A stretch of DNA of 51,905 bases from Burkholderiaceae bacterium (GCA_024637395.1 JAGXFG010000035.1:1-51905); one strand, 5' to 3'. Positions 1-8,040 are shown, numbered from the stretch's first letter. Numbers and translations: made by a program. The notes: generated by a model from the sequence alone, not told the origin.

Positions 1-207
1 GCAATGCCGTTCGGGATTCAGGTGGTCGGCTCATTCGGCGGCGACGCCGCCTTACTGGACGCCGCCGAGGAGCTGGAGGAAGCTTTTGCAGGTATCGCTG
101 GCCTGGGCCGCCCGGTTCCCGACACGACATTGCTGGCGAGCGCCCGAGCGGAGTTGCGCTCGATCGTCACCGCTGCTCCCGATAATTCCTGGCGAGACGG
201 GGCCTGA
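1..207 (+). CDS. Amidase, C-terminal fragment (partial at window start)
   Basis: The window opens inside this gene; only the last 68 codons are present, ending with TGA at 205-207. The visible text PFGIQVVGSFGGDAALLDAA is the typical C-terminal signature of the amidase-signature family (GatA/AtzF-like), where P-x-G-x-Q-x-V-G precedes the final helices. The Ser-Ser-Lys catalytic triad lies upstream and is not visible, so the substrate cannot be named. It is convergent with the PLP decarboxylase gene, with 29 bases between the two stops and no clear terminator hairpin. The family call is fairly safe; the function (hydrolysis of a carboxamide) is inference from family. Confidence 0.8.
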   Translation, partial: AMPFGIQVVGSFGGDAALLDAAEELEEAFAGIAGLGRPVPDTTLLASARAELRSIVTAAPDNSWRDGA

Positions 208-236
208 AGTAAACCGCGAACGCCAGGGTTGGACGC

Positions 237-1700
237 TCAGGATAGTCCGCGCACCAGTTCGCCACCGATGCGCAGGACGTCGTCGACCAGCGAGTCGGCG
301 TGCTCCAGGTTGGCTCGGGCACCGACGAAGCAGGGTCGCAATGCCAGCTTGCCGCCTACCTGAGTGGTGCTGGGCAGATTCCGGTTCTCTCTGATCAGGC
401 GACGATGCAAGAGCCGGTTGAGCCGGTCCAGGTCGTCGACTTGGTCAGAGAAGTAGCGGAAGCAACATATCGACAGAGTTGGCTCGATCAGCAGTTCAAG
501 GTTTTGGTGCTGGCGGGCGATGTCCGCGATTCGGGTCGCCATGTCGTTGTGCCGCCTGACTCGTTCGCGCATGCCCTCGACACCGATTTCGCGGATCAGA
601 GCCCACACCACAACTCCACGGCTCGGTGCGCTCAGTTCCACCCCATAGTCGAAGTAAGGAATGCCAAAGTCGTCCATCGAGTGTTCGATCGCCGGCGCCG
701 TGGACTCATCCTGTTCTATCGACCCCTCGAGGTAGTCGGCCGGTTCCTGCGTGAACGCGCGCAGCAGCAGCTCGCGGTCGCGCACGAAGGTGGCCGCAAC
801 GCCGATCGAGGCGCCGAGCCATTTGTGCGGGTCGACGATCACCGAGTCCGCCAGCTCCAGCCCCTGGTACAGGTGCGCCTTGCGCTCGTCGAGGATACCC
901 GGCAGGCCATAGGCGCCATCGACATGAAACCAAACTCCATGCTCGCGGGCGACCTCGGCGATCTCGCGCAGCGGGTCGATGGCGCCGGTGTTGGTGGTGC
1001 CGGCGTTGGCAACGACGGCCATCGGCAGCACCCCAGCCTGCCGGTCTGCAGCGATGACGCGGCGCAGGTCGTTGACATCCATCCGGCCGCGATCGTCGCA
1101 GGCGATCGGGCGCACCGCGCGCCGCCCGATTCCTAGTACCCCGGCGGAGCGCTGCACGGTGTGATGGGCTTCGGCCGTGGCGTAGACCCCGACCTGGCGG
1201 TGAACTCCAGCGGCCGCCACGTCGTGGCCGACCTGTTCGAAAGCGAACTGGCGCGCCGCACCCAGGGCCAGCAGGTTGGCCGTCGATCCGCCGCTGCTGT
1301 AGACGCCTTGCATGGACCCGATGCCACACATGGTGGCCAGCCACTTGAGCGAGACCTCCTCGAGCAGGTTGAATGCGTGCAGATGGTATCGCTGGGGAGA
1401 TGCGATGTTGGCGGCTGTCGCAGCCAAGGCGGCAACCGTGGTGCCGCCGGTCGTGATGTAGGAACTGAAGCCAGGTCGGGTAATCGATGACCCGTTGGGG
1501 ATGACCACCTTGACCAGCTCCTCCGTGACCCGATCTATGCCCACGCCTTTTTGCGGCAACGGAATATCGAGGCGCCGGCGCCAGCCGTCGCCGTTGACCT
1601 GAGCATCGGGATGGTCGAACTTCACGAACTCATCGAGTGCTTCTCCGACTCTCGCAAGCAGCGATTGCAGGTGAGCGGTTTCGGCAGCGTCAACTTGCAC
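237..1700 (-). CDS. PLP-dependent group II decarboxylase (aromatic amino acid/glutamate decarboxylase-like)
   Basis: 487 codons with a GTG start at 1700. AGGAGGA lies 6-8 bases upstream of the GTG and fixes the start. The protein has the fold-type I decarboxylase layout: SSGGSTANLLAL near residue 140 (cofactor phosphate loop), AEAHHTVQRSA (the His that stacks on PLP), HVDGAYG (PLP-binding Asp) and the Schiff-base lysine in DPHKWLG near residue 290. The family decarboxylates L-aromatic amino acids, glutamate, histidine or diaminobutyrate; the substrate cannot be read from sequence. It is the last gene of a minus-strand run behind a 25-codon ORF that ends only 16 bases before this start, which suggests coupled translation. 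Full length for the family. Confidence 0.9.
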   Translation of the reverse strand: MQVDAAETAHLQSLLARVGEALDEFVKFDHPDAQVNGDGWRRRLDIPLPQKGVGIDRVTEELVKVVIPNGSSITRPGFSSYITTGGTTVAALAATAANIASPQRYHLHAFNLLEEVSLKWLATMCGIGSMQGVYSSGGSTANLLALGAARQFAFEQVGHDVAAAGVHRQVGVYATAEAHHTVQRSAGVLGIGRRAVRPIACDDRGRMDVNDLRRVIAADRQAGVLPMAVVANAGTTNTGAIDPLREIAEVAREHGVWFHVDGAYGLPGILDERKAHLYQGLELADSVIVDPHKWLGASIGVAATFVRDRELLLRAFTQEPADYLEGSIEQDESTAPAIEHSMDDFGIPYFDYGVELSAPSRGVVVWALIREIGVEGMRERVRRHNDMATRIADIARQHQNLELLIEPTLSICCFRYFSDQVDDLDRLNRLLHRRLIRENRNLPSTTQVGGKLALRPCFVGARANLEHADSLVDDVLRIGGELVRGLS

Positions 1701-1716
1701 GGCGATTCCTCCTGGC

Positions 1717-1794
1717 TCACGCCGCCAAGGCGACTGGTTTGTTGATCGCCTCGGCCTCGGTGGTGAAGTGGCATTCAGTGATAGCGATATCCAT
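1717..1794 (-). CDS. 25-residue peptide ORF directly before the PLP decarboxylase
   Basis: ATG at 1794-1792, stop TGA at 1719-1717. The start is preceded by TTGAGGAGCGGAT, placing GAGGAG seven bases before the ATG, which is an excellent ribosome binding site. The peptide starts MDIAITECHFTTEAEA and ends in NKPVALAA. It has one Cys and one His (ECHF), an acidic middle and a small hydrophobic tail, with no signal peptide. Its stop lies 16 bases before the GTG start of the decarboxylase, which has its own AGGAGGA. Possible roles are a leader peptide that sets decarboxylase translation, or a substrate or precursor peptide for the neighbouring enzymes. I do not recognise the sequence. Translation is supported only by the ribosome binding site and the spacing. 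Confidence 0.5.
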   Translation of the reverse strand: MDIAITECHFTTEAEAINKPVALAA

Positions 1795-1882
1795 ATCCGC
1801 TCCTCAAGTCATTTGGCCGACCGCAGTATGACGGGTAGCGCCATCGCTGGTACCTTCTTGAAATCGGCTTGGCCTTGAGACC

Positions 1883-2683
1883 TCAGAGGAGCGTGGCAAA
1901 CAGCAGCCAGCCACCCCAGGCCATCAGGCCCAACCCTGCTACCCGGGCAACCTGCCATTGCTGCGGGGCGACCTTCTCAACCAGCACAAAGGCGGCGATG
2001 GCGGCCACCCAGAGCAGGTTCATGACGCCGCCCACGAACAACAGCGTCATCACTGCCCAGCAGCAGCCCGTGCAGAACGCTCCGTGGCGCAAGCCCATTA
2101 CCAATGCGCCCCGGCGGCCGTCGCGCCATTCGGTGAGCAGGAAGCCCAGCGGCGTGCGGCATTTTGACAGGCAGGCGTTCTTGAGGCCGCTCCACTGAAA
2201 GGCTCCGGCCGTGATCAGCAGCAATCCGCCCAGAAAGGGGCTGGTGCTCACCATCATCGGCGAAAGCAGCGCGGCCTGATGAAATCCCCACTGCGCCATC
2301 GTTGCCGCGAGGCTGAAGACACTCCAGACAATTGCGTAACCGGCAAGAAACACTGCCGTTGGCACGAACGCATTGCCCTGCGCCCGGCGCCGGCGGTGAA
2401 TGGAGGTGAAGGTGAGAATCATCGGTGAGGCGGAGGGCACCATCATGGCCACCATCATCACCGCCCACATCAACAGCATCAGCGCGAAATCGATCGCACT
2501 CCAGGGCTGCCATTGGGGCATGGCCATGCCCATGCCCGCCATCGGTATCGGCATTGGCATCGCGGCCATGCGCAGGGCCAGAAAGATGATGTAGGCCCAG
2601 GAAAGCGCGGTGATGGCGCCAAGTCCGGCCAGCACGACGCGCCGGTCGCGGCGATGGATCGCGTTCAAGTCGGTACTGGACAC
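1883..2683 (-). CDS. DUF2182 family metal-binding-type integral membrane protein
   Basis: 266 codons with a GTG start at 2683; GGGGGA nine bases upstream supports it. The protein has about six to seven membrane segments. Between the first two lies a striking Met-rich stretch (MPMPIPMAGMGMAMPQW, about residues 42-58), followed by LMLLMWAVMMVAMMVPSASPM. Two Cys clusters follow: CLSKC near residue 170 and HGAFCTGCCW near residue 204. This pattern fits DUF2182, annotated as predicted metal-binding membrane proteins, usually found next to DUF1326 genes as here. Met, His and Cys residues in this arrangement would suit copper(I) or another soft metal, but this is inference. Upstream DUF1326 ends 99 bases away, so the genes are probably cotranscribed. 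Confidence 0.85.
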   Translation of the reverse strand: MSSTDLNAIHRRDRRVVLAGLGAITALSWAYIIFLALRMAAMPMPIPMAGMGMAMPQWQPWSAIDFALMLLMWAVMMVAMMVPSASPMILTFTSIHRRRRAQGNAFVPTAVFLAGYAIVWSVFSLAATMAQWGFHQAALLSPMMVSTSPFLGGLLLITAGAFQWSGLKNACLSKCRTPLGFLLTEWRDGRRGALVMGLRHGAFCTGCCWAVMTLLFVGGVMNLLWVAAIAAFVLVEKVAPQQWQVARVAGLGLMAWGGWLLFATLL

Positions 2684-2782
2684 TTGTGATTTCCCCCGTC
2701 TGGGGTGCTCGTCTTACGACCGGCGACGATCGGTTGGACGCAGCGGGGCAGGCCACCCGAGAGGGAAGCTGCCCTGCCTCTG

Positions 2783-3385
2783 CTATGCGCCCTGATAATT
2801 GAACGGGGAATGGAAGCCGTTCTTCTCGCTGAATTTCCAGCTCAGCCCATGGTCCTCGTAGCGCACTTCCGTCGAGCGTGCCGCCACAGCGTCGTGGCCG
2901 GGCGCGATGCACAGGGGGTGGTTGCTGATCGTCACGTCGGCGCCGCCCTGGCCGTCGATGTTTTCGATAGTGGCTTCGGCGATGTTCCCCATGCGCAGGC
3001 TCCGTTTCCTGCCGCTTGCCTCGAACGTCATCGGGGCAGTCTTGACGCCGATTACCTCGCCGATATGCGAGGCCAGCATGGCGGGGTGCCCGCCCGCCTG
3101 GCCCGCGAAGATCTGCGTCAAGGCGCCGCGCTGGGCCTCATCGGCCTTCTCATCCAGATAGAGCGCCACCTTCCACTTCACCTTGGCCATGTGTCCGGGG
3201 GAGTGCACCGCCAGGGCCACGTTCAGTCCATCGACCTTGACCTCGCCAAAGCTTCCCTGTTCGATGTGCCAGGCGACGAGCGCGGTACATTCCCCGTCGG
3301 TCGGAGCGCTCAGGAATACGCACGGACAAGCCGTCTCGCAGTTGCAGGCCTCGAAATAGTTGCCCTTCAGTTGCCATTTTTCCAT
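2783..3385 (-). CDS. DUF1326 domain protein
   Basis: Start taken at ATG 3385 (protein MEKWQLKGNYFEACNCE), with GAGG eight bases upstream. An ATG 30 bases further upstream has no ribosome binding site and would add residues outside the family. 200 residues, soluble, no signal peptide. The N-terminal motif EACNCETACPCVF carries four Cys and is the family hallmark, suggesting metal or iron-sulfur binding. The central part includes HSPGHMAKVKWKVALYLDE and GGHPAMLASHIGEVIGVK. The biochemical function of the family is unknown to me. It typically sits beside DUF2182 membrane proteins, which is also the case here, so the two probably act together on one metal or redox task. Confidence 0.85.
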   Translation of the reverse strand: MEKWQLKGNYFEACNCETACPCVFLSAPTDGECTALVAWHIEQGSFGEVKVDGLNVALAVHSPGHMAKVKWKVALYLDEKADEAQRGALTQIFAGQAGGHPAMLASHIGEVIGVKTAPMTFEASGRKRSLRMGNIAEATIENIDGQGGADVTISNHPLCIAPGHDAVAARSTEVRYEDHGLSWKFSEKNGFHSPFNYQGA

Positions 3386-3539
3386 GGTGAATGCCTCGAT
3401 GGTCGTTTGATGCATGGACCACCGTATGCAATTCTCGAAATGCCAAGCGCCGGTGGCGGACGCTGGTGAACATGGCCAACTTCCGCTGGCGCTTGCGCGG
3501 ATCGCGTGATGACGCGGCCCGCAAGGGCGCGCGAATGAA

Positions 3540-3662
3540 CTATCCGATGGCGGCGAGCAGGTACGTCAGGGACTGCGTCGGGCTGGACCCGGCAACCGCC
3601 ATCAGCGATATGAACAGCGCCGTGAAGGTCGCTCCGACGACGAGTAGTGGACCTAGTTTCAT
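3540..3662 (-). CDS. 40-residue hydrophobic peptide (single membrane span)
   Basis: ATG at 3662-3660, stop TAG at 3542-3540. A purine-rich AGGGGAGAGGGC precedes the ATG. The peptide begins MKLGPLLVVGATFTALFISL, then MAVAGSSPTQSLTYLLAAIG. One Lys near the N-terminus is followed by a continuous hydrophobic stretch, so it looks like a small one-span inner-membrane protein or a secretion signal. It lies 154 bases upstream of DUF1326 on the same strand and could be the first gene of that run. I do not recognise it. Support comes from the ribosome binding site, the well-formed membrane segment and the operon position only. Confidence 0.45.
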   Translation of the reverse strand: MKLGPLLVVGATFTALFISLMAVAGSSPTQSLTYLLAAIG

Positions 3663-3761
3663 GCCCTCTCCCCTGGGTAATAGATGACGAAAACACTCTA
3701 CTACTCGCGGGCTCCAATCGCCGGAGTCTCCTGACGCGCGAAATGGCTACTTGTAAGGGAA

Positions 3762-3783
3762 GGCGCCCCGCGAAAGGGGCGCC
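3762..3783 (-). terminator. Hairpin terminator after the D-amino-acid operon
   Basis: A perfect 8-bp GC stem, GGCGCCCC (3762-3769) and GGGGCGCC (3776-3783), closes a 6-base loop. It lies about 60 bases after the stop of the Asp/Glu racemase gene. On the minus strand the stem is followed by TTCCCTT, a short weak U run. It probably ends the ABC/oxidase/racemase transcript before the next minus-strand gene. Confidence 0.6.
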
Positions 3784-3842
3784 GGTGGTATCTGACTTTC
3801 AGGATCGGGGGCGAGGGCGAAGGCCGAGTCTTTGGGCAGGTC

Positions 3843-4556
3843 TCAAAGAGTTGAATGCAGGTAATCGACCATGGTGATGAAGTCGAATACCGGCAGGCCT
3901 GAGCGCTGGCGAATCAGCGCGGCGTAGGGCGGCAAATCGGTGCATTCGAGAACGAAGGCGCGGGTAGCGGGATACCCTTTCAGGGCCCGCAGCGCGGTGC
4001 CGAGGACCTCCTGCCCGATCTTGGCCAGATCGATATCGGAATCAGGCTGCGCAAACATCCGGTTCCATTCCTCGCATTGCTCGAGACCCAGAATGTGGAG
4101 CCCGTCAGTGCTCTCGATTCCGACCGCTGAGAGATGATCCGTGCGCAATGCCCCAGCGTTGGCGGTGAGGATGCAAATTTCTCCTGTCGGTCCAAGAATC
4201 CGCTGCACCAGCGGCACCTGCAACAGGCTGGAAGTGAAGACGGGTGCGTCAACGGCGGCGGCCAACTCCTGCTGGAAGATCGCGTTGAATCCGCAGCTGG
4301 TAGTTATCGCCCTGATTCCCTCCGCGACCATGGTCCCGGCATCGGCAATCATGGTGCGAAGAACGTCCCGGTCGGGATGCTCCAGGATGGTATGGGCGTT
4401 GGCGCCGCGCACCGGATTTAAGCGCACCGGATAGGCATACGACGCCGGATTGGTGCTGTTGCCGACGAGCGTTTCGAGTTGCTGCAGGCCATTGGGCACC
4501 TGGCCGGTTTCCCAGCAGAGGATGCCGATCTTCGCCACTTGAGCCTCGTGCGTCAT
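3843..4556 (-). CDS. Aspartate/glutamate racemase family protein
   Basis: 237 codons from ATG 4556, the first start after the stop of the upstream oxidase gene (17 bases away). The two catalytic Cys regions of the Asp/Glu racemase superfamily are visible: TTSCGFN (about residue 96) and VLECTDLPPY (about residue 203). These Cys act as the acid/base pair in cofactor-independent racemisation. The N-terminus KIGILCWETG fits the first beta strand of the fold. It is the last gene of an importer/oxidase operon, so it probably interconverts D- and L-forms of an acidic amino acid or related imported compound. Hydantoin racemase or maleate isomerase-like activity cannot be excluded. Confidence 0.85.
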   Translation of the reverse strand: MTHEAQVAKIGILCWETGQVPNGLQQLETLVGNSTNPASYAYPVRLNPVRGANAHTILEHPDRDVLRTMIADAGTMVAEGIRAITTSCGFNAIFQQELAAAVDAPVFTSSLLQVPLVQRILGPTGEICILTANAGALRTDHLSAVGIESTDGLHILGLEQCEEWNRMFAQPDSDIDLAKIGQEVLGTALRALKGYPATRAFVLECTDLPPYAALIRQRSGLPVFDFITMVDYLHSTL

Positions 4557-4573
4557 TGCATCCGCCGCCAGTC

Positions 4574-5851
4574 CTAGAACCGGTCGACCCGGTAGGGCGC
4601 GAGGTCGAATGGCGCCGCGCGACCGGCCACCAGGCCGGCAATCAGTTCTGCAGTAGTGGCCGCCATGGTCAGGCCAAGGTGACCGTGGCCAAATGCGTAG
4701 AAGACATTGTTGCAGCGGGGCGAGCGCCCGATCACGGGCAACGAATCGGGAGTGGAGGGACGGTGCCCCATCCATTCCCTTTGAATCGTCTGTGACTTGA
4801 TCCCTGGCAGGACACTGCGGGCAAACGGAGCCAGGGCGCGAATCCGGCGGTAGTTCGGCGCCGCAGTCAGGCCGGCCAGTTCGTCCCCGCTCACGACCCG
4901 AATCCCGTCATGCATCGGCGAGAGCACGCAGTCCTTTTCGGGAAAGCCGACCGGCCGATTGAGCAGCGCTCCGGCGGTCGGAGCGAATGACATGTGATAG
5001 CCGCGCTCGGTGTCGAGGCTGACCCGATCGCCGATCTGGGCGGCGAAGTGCTTTGACCAGGCACCGGTTGCAACAACTGCGGCATCAAAGGTTCGGGTTG
5101 ACTGTTCGGTGCGTACCGCGATGGTGCCGTCGCTGTTGGGGCGCAGTTCCAGCACGTTCTCCTGAACGTACCCGGCACGCCGTTGGCGCGCTCCGGCGAA
5201 GTATTTTTCCACCAGCCCCCGGGGGTTGTCGACGAAACCGCTGCCGGGCTGAAACAGGCCGCAGTTGTATGCGTCCCGGCTGAGGTTGGGTTCGAGAGCG
5301 GCTATTTCCCGGGCGCTCAGGATGGAGAAATTGACGCCATGCCTGGTCATCAATTCCCGTTGCAGGGTGGTGTTGTTGAAGGCCGCTTCTGAGCGATAGA
5401 CTTTCAACCAGCCCACGAGCCTGATCGCATCGAGCGCACCGCTCATTTCGGCCAGAGCCAGGTGCGATGCCATCGAGCGGGAGACCAGCGGGGCGAGCGC
5501 CGCGGCAATGCTTGCGACCCGGGCAGGTCGGCCGGCGGCGATGAAACGCAGCAACCACGGCAGGGCCTGCAAGGCGTATGAGGGGCGCAGGACCGCGGCC
5601 CCGTTGCGATTGAAAACGTACGATGGAATCGAACGCAGGACATCAGGGGTTGCGGTGGGCATCACCGCGCCTTCGACTATGCCGCCGGCATTACCGGAAC
5701 TGGTTCCGGCTCCGACCTCGCCGCGATCGAAAACCGTAACCTCATGGCCTTCGGCAGCCAGCGCCAGGGCCGTCGCTGCCCCCACGATGCCGGCGCCGAG
5801 CACGGCGATGGAGCGTTGTTGCCTGGTGTCAGGTGTTGCCATGTTACTCAC
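4574..5851 (-). CDS. FAD-dependent D-amino acid dehydrogenase-like oxidoreductase (DadA/DAO family)
   Basis: 425 codons. The N-terminal Rossmann motif AVLGAGIVGAATALALAAEGHEV gives the GxGxxG FAD site, followed by VFDRGEVGAGTSSGNAGG, typical of DadA-like enzymes. The C-terminus WMGHRPSTPDSLPVIGR and FAFGHGHLGLTMA is also characteristic of this family. It likely oxidises a D-amino acid to the keto acid, passing electrons to the respiratory chain. Together with the ABC importer upstream and the Asp/Glu racemase downstream it forms an uptake and catabolic unit for D-amino acids. The exact substrate is not visible. Broad specificity or glycine/sarcosine-type oxidation are alternatives. Confidence 0.85.
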   Translation of the reverse strand: MSNMATPDTRQQRSIAVLGAGIVGAATALALAAEGHEVTVFDRGEVGAGTSSGNAGGIVEGAVMPTATPDVLRSIPSYVFNRNGAAVLRPSYALQALPWLLRFIAAGRPARVASIAAALAPLVSRSMASHLALAEMSGALDAIRLVGWLKVYRSEAAFNNTTLQRELMTRHGVNFSILSAREIAALEPNLSRDAYNCGLFQPGSGFVDNPRGLVEKYFAGARQRRAGYVQENVLELRPNSDGTIAVRTEQSTRTFDAAVVATGAWSKHFAAQIGDRVSLDTERGYHMSFAPTAGALLNRPVGFPEKDCVLSPMHDGIRVVSGDELAGLTAAPNYRRIRALAPFARSVLPGIKSQTIQREWMGHRPSTPDSLPVIGRSPRCNNVFYAFGHGHLGLTMAATTAELIAGLVAGRAAPFDLAPYRVDRF

Positions 5852-5899
5852 TGGAGTTGTGTCGGCTGGGTGTGCGCGGGCGCGGGAGACTGTGTCTGT

Positions 5900-6625
5900 C
5901 TAGTGCTGCAGGATCTTGCCGAGAAATTCGCGGGTGCGCTCGTTGGCGGGCTTGGTAAAGAAGACCTCGGGTTCGGCGACCTCGATGATTGCGCCCTTGT
6001 CCATGAACACCACCCGATCGGCAACCTTGCGCGCAAAGCCCATCTCATGGGTTACGACAATCATGGTCATGCCGTCCCTCGCCAGAGACACCATTACGTC
6101 GAGAACCTCGTTGATCATTTCCGGGTCGAGCGCTGAGGTCGGCTCGTCGAAGAGCATGATCATCGGCTGCATGCACAGGCTGCGTGCGATCGCGACGCGC
6201 TGCTGCTGGCCGCCCGAGAGCTGGTGCGGGTAGGAGTCGAACTTGTCGCTCAGGCCAACCCTTTCCAGCTGCTGCCGGCCGCGGTCCTCGGCGTCCTTGC
6301 GGGACATCTTGCGCACGTGAATCGGCGCCAGCGAGACATTCTGCAGGGCCGTCATGTGGGGATAGAGATTGAACTGCTGAAAGACGAAACCGATCTCCAT
6401 CCGCAGCTTGCGCAGTCCCGAGCCATCGGCCAGGGAGATGTCATCGACAACCAGCGCGCCGCTCTGGAATTTTTCCAGGCCGTTGACGCAGCGGATTAGC
6501 GTGCTCTTGCCCGATCCGCTGGGTCCGCAAACCACCACCACTTCCCCCTTGCGAACTTCCAGATCGATATCTTGCAGAACGTGGTTGGTGCCGTACCACT
6601 TGTTCACTTGGCTGAATTTGATCAT
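5900..6625 (-). CDS. Polar amino acid ABC transporter ATP-binding protein (GlnQ/ArtP-like)
   Basis: 241 codons. Walker A is GPSGSGKST (about residue 34), the signature is [15 protein letters not shown], and Walker B with the D-loop is [13 protein letters not shown]; the switch His is in [16 protein letters not shown]. It is full length for the polar amino acid uptake family (PAAT). It follows two permease genes and a binding-protein gene on the same strand and energises import through them. It starts six bases after the stop of the upstream permease. Confidence 0.95.
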   Translation of the reverse strand: MIKFSQVNKWYGTNHVLQDIDLEVRKGEVVVVCGPSGSGKSTLIRCVNGLEKFQSGALVVDDISLADGSGLRKLRMEIGFVFQQFNLYPHMTALQNVSLAPIHVRKMSRKDAEDRGRQQLERVGLSDKFDSYPHQLSGGQQQRVAIARSLCMQPMIMLFDEPTSALDPEMINEVLDVMVSLARDGMTMIVVTHEMGFARKVADRVVFMDKGAIIEVAEPEVFFTKPANERTREFLGKILQH

Positions 6626-6631
6626 CGAAGT

Positions 6632-7297
6632 TCAATGCCTCTCGAGTCGGCGCGACAAGTGCAGCAGCGGGTAACAGAGGATGAAATAGCCGATGCCGAC
6701 GACCGAAAATACCAGCAGCCCGTTGGGAACGCTCTGGACGATAACCCAACCCGAGCGGGTCAGGTCGAGCAGGCCGATCGCCGACACCACCGACGAATCC
6801 TTGACCAGCAGCACGAACTGGCCGACCAGCGACGGAACAATCATCCTGGTGGCTTGCGGCAGCACGATCAGGCGCATCTGCTGGAAGCGGGTCAGGCCGG
6901 CAGACGCCGCGGCCTCGAGCTGGCCCCGCGGCACCGCGCGGATTCCGGAGGCGACGATTTCTGAAATGAAGCAGGCGGCAATGTTGGTGAGAGTGAGCGC
7001 ACCCGCGCTGAAGGAGTCGAGCTCGATGCCGGCTTCGGGAAGAATGAAGAACACCACGAACAGCTGCACCAGCACCGGGGTGCCGCGAAAGATGTCGGTG
7101 TAGGCGCCAATGACGAAACTGAGCACCCTGAACCGACTGGCGCGGCCGATGCCCAGCACGAAGCCGGCAATTCCACCCGCCACGATGCCGATCAGCGATA
7201 TCGCCAAGGTGATGCCGATCCCATTCAGGATCACCCGGTAGTACTGGGCGACGCTAATCACTTGATCGATGAACATGTCCATGCCCGTCGCGCTCAA
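6632..7297 (-). CDS. Amino acid ABC transporter permease (HisM/GltK type), second subunit
   Basis: 221 codons, about five membrane segments. The EAA loop that contacts the ATPase is seen as LEAAASAGLTRFQQMRLIVLPQA, typical of polar amino acid permeases. Its ATG lies in an ATGA overlap with the stop of the other permease (7294-7297), showing translational coupling. The two permeases differ and probably form a heterodimer. Residues FRGTPVLVQLFVVFF match the conserved N-terminal part of the family domain. Confidence 0.92.
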   Translation of the reverse strand: MSATGMDMFIDQVISVAQYYRVILNGIGITLAISLIGIVAGGIAGFVLGIGRASRFRVLSFVIGAYTDIFRGTPVLVQLFVVFFILPEAGIELDSFSAGALTLTNIAACFISEIVASGIRAVPRGQLEAAASAGLTRFQQMRLIVLPQATRMIVPSLVGQFVLLVKDSSVVSAIGLLDLTRSGWVIVQSVPNGLLVFSVVGIGYFILCYPLLHLSRRLERH

Positions 7298-7962
7298 TGG
7301 CCAGGCGCCGGGCTGGAAATGCGATTCCAGCCCGTTGCCGCCAACTTGAGTCCGAAGTAGATGATCAGGTAGCCCACGGCAGTGATCGTCAGTCCCTCGA
7401 CCGGCATGAATCGTTCAACGGCCAGGGTTTGTCCGGTGCGGGTCAGTTCCAGAACCGAGATCAGCGACAGCAGCGACGAGTCCTTGACCAGCACGATGGC
7501 CTGACCGATCAGTGGTGAAACCATCGGCCTGAGTGCCTGGGGAAGAATGACCAGGCGCATTTGCTGCCAATAGGTCATTCCCGAACTGGCGCTGGCCTCC
7601 ATTTGTCCGGCCGGGATGGAGATGATCCCCGAGCGGATGATCTCGCCGACGTAGGCGCCGCTGTTGAGCGACAGGGCCAGCACTCCAACCACCAGCTCCG
7701 GCATTCCCAGTCCGAGAATCGGCAGTCCGAAATACAGGAAATAGAGCTGCGCCAGCAATGGGGTGGCGCGAATCAGGTCGACATAGGCGACGGCGGGCGC
7801 GCGAATGATGCGCGACTGCTGGATGCTCATCGCGCAGGCCAGGATGCCGATCGCCAGCGCTCCGGCGAACCCGGCCAGAGAAATGGACAGGGTCGACAGG
7901 AACCCGGTCCAGAAGGTCGGCATGGTCTCCGCGATGACGCGGAAGTTCAGGTCCGATAGCAT
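7294..7962 (-). CDS. Amino acid ABC transporter permease (HisQ/GltJ type), first subunit
   Basis: 222 codons with several membrane segments. The family motif LIRATPLLAQLYFLYFGLP and the EAA loop MEASASSGMTYWQQMRLVILPQA are present. It is downstream of the binding-protein gene, separated by 78 bases that contain a stable hairpin. Together with the second permease it forms the membrane channel of a polar amino acid importer. Confidence 0.92.
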   Translation of the reverse strand: MLSDLNFRVIAETMPTFWTGFLSTLSISLAGFAGALAIGILACAMSIQQSRIIRAPAVAYVDLIRATPLLAQLYFLYFGLPILGLGMPELVVGVLALSLNSGAYVGEIIRSGIISIPAGQMEASASSGMTYWQQMRLVILPQALRPMVSPLIGQAIVLVKDSSLLSLISVLELTRTGQTLAVERFMPVEGLTITAVGYLIIYFGLKLAATGWNRISSPAPGH

Positions 7963-7988
7963 CGATCAACCTGCTTCAAGGCAAAGGC

Positions 7989-8025
7989 GGGACCCGGCTG
8001 CCGTCCTGGGCAAGGGCCGAGTCCC
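7989..8025 (-). other. Intercistronic hairpin between binding protein and permease genes
   Basis: On the minus strand the arms GGGACTCGGC (8025-8016) and GCCGGGTCCC (7998-7989) form a 10-bp stem with one G-U pair and a 17-base loop. No U run follows, so this is not a classic terminator. Such stems after periplasmic binding-protein genes commonly stabilise the upstream mRNA or reduce read-through, giving more binding protein than permease. The structure is seen in sequence; the role is inference. Confidence 0.5.
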
Positions 8026-8040
8026 TCGAGCATCAGTTGC

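Noticed and set aside
1717-1794. The 25-residue peptide as a PqqA-type precursor
   Set aside because: No Glu-x-x-x-Tyr motif and no pqqB-E genes nearby; no radical SAM gene in the window.
3762-3783. Hairpin as a riboswitch or RNA gene
   Set aside because: One short perfect stem with no conserved multi-helix fold; position after a stop codon fits termination.
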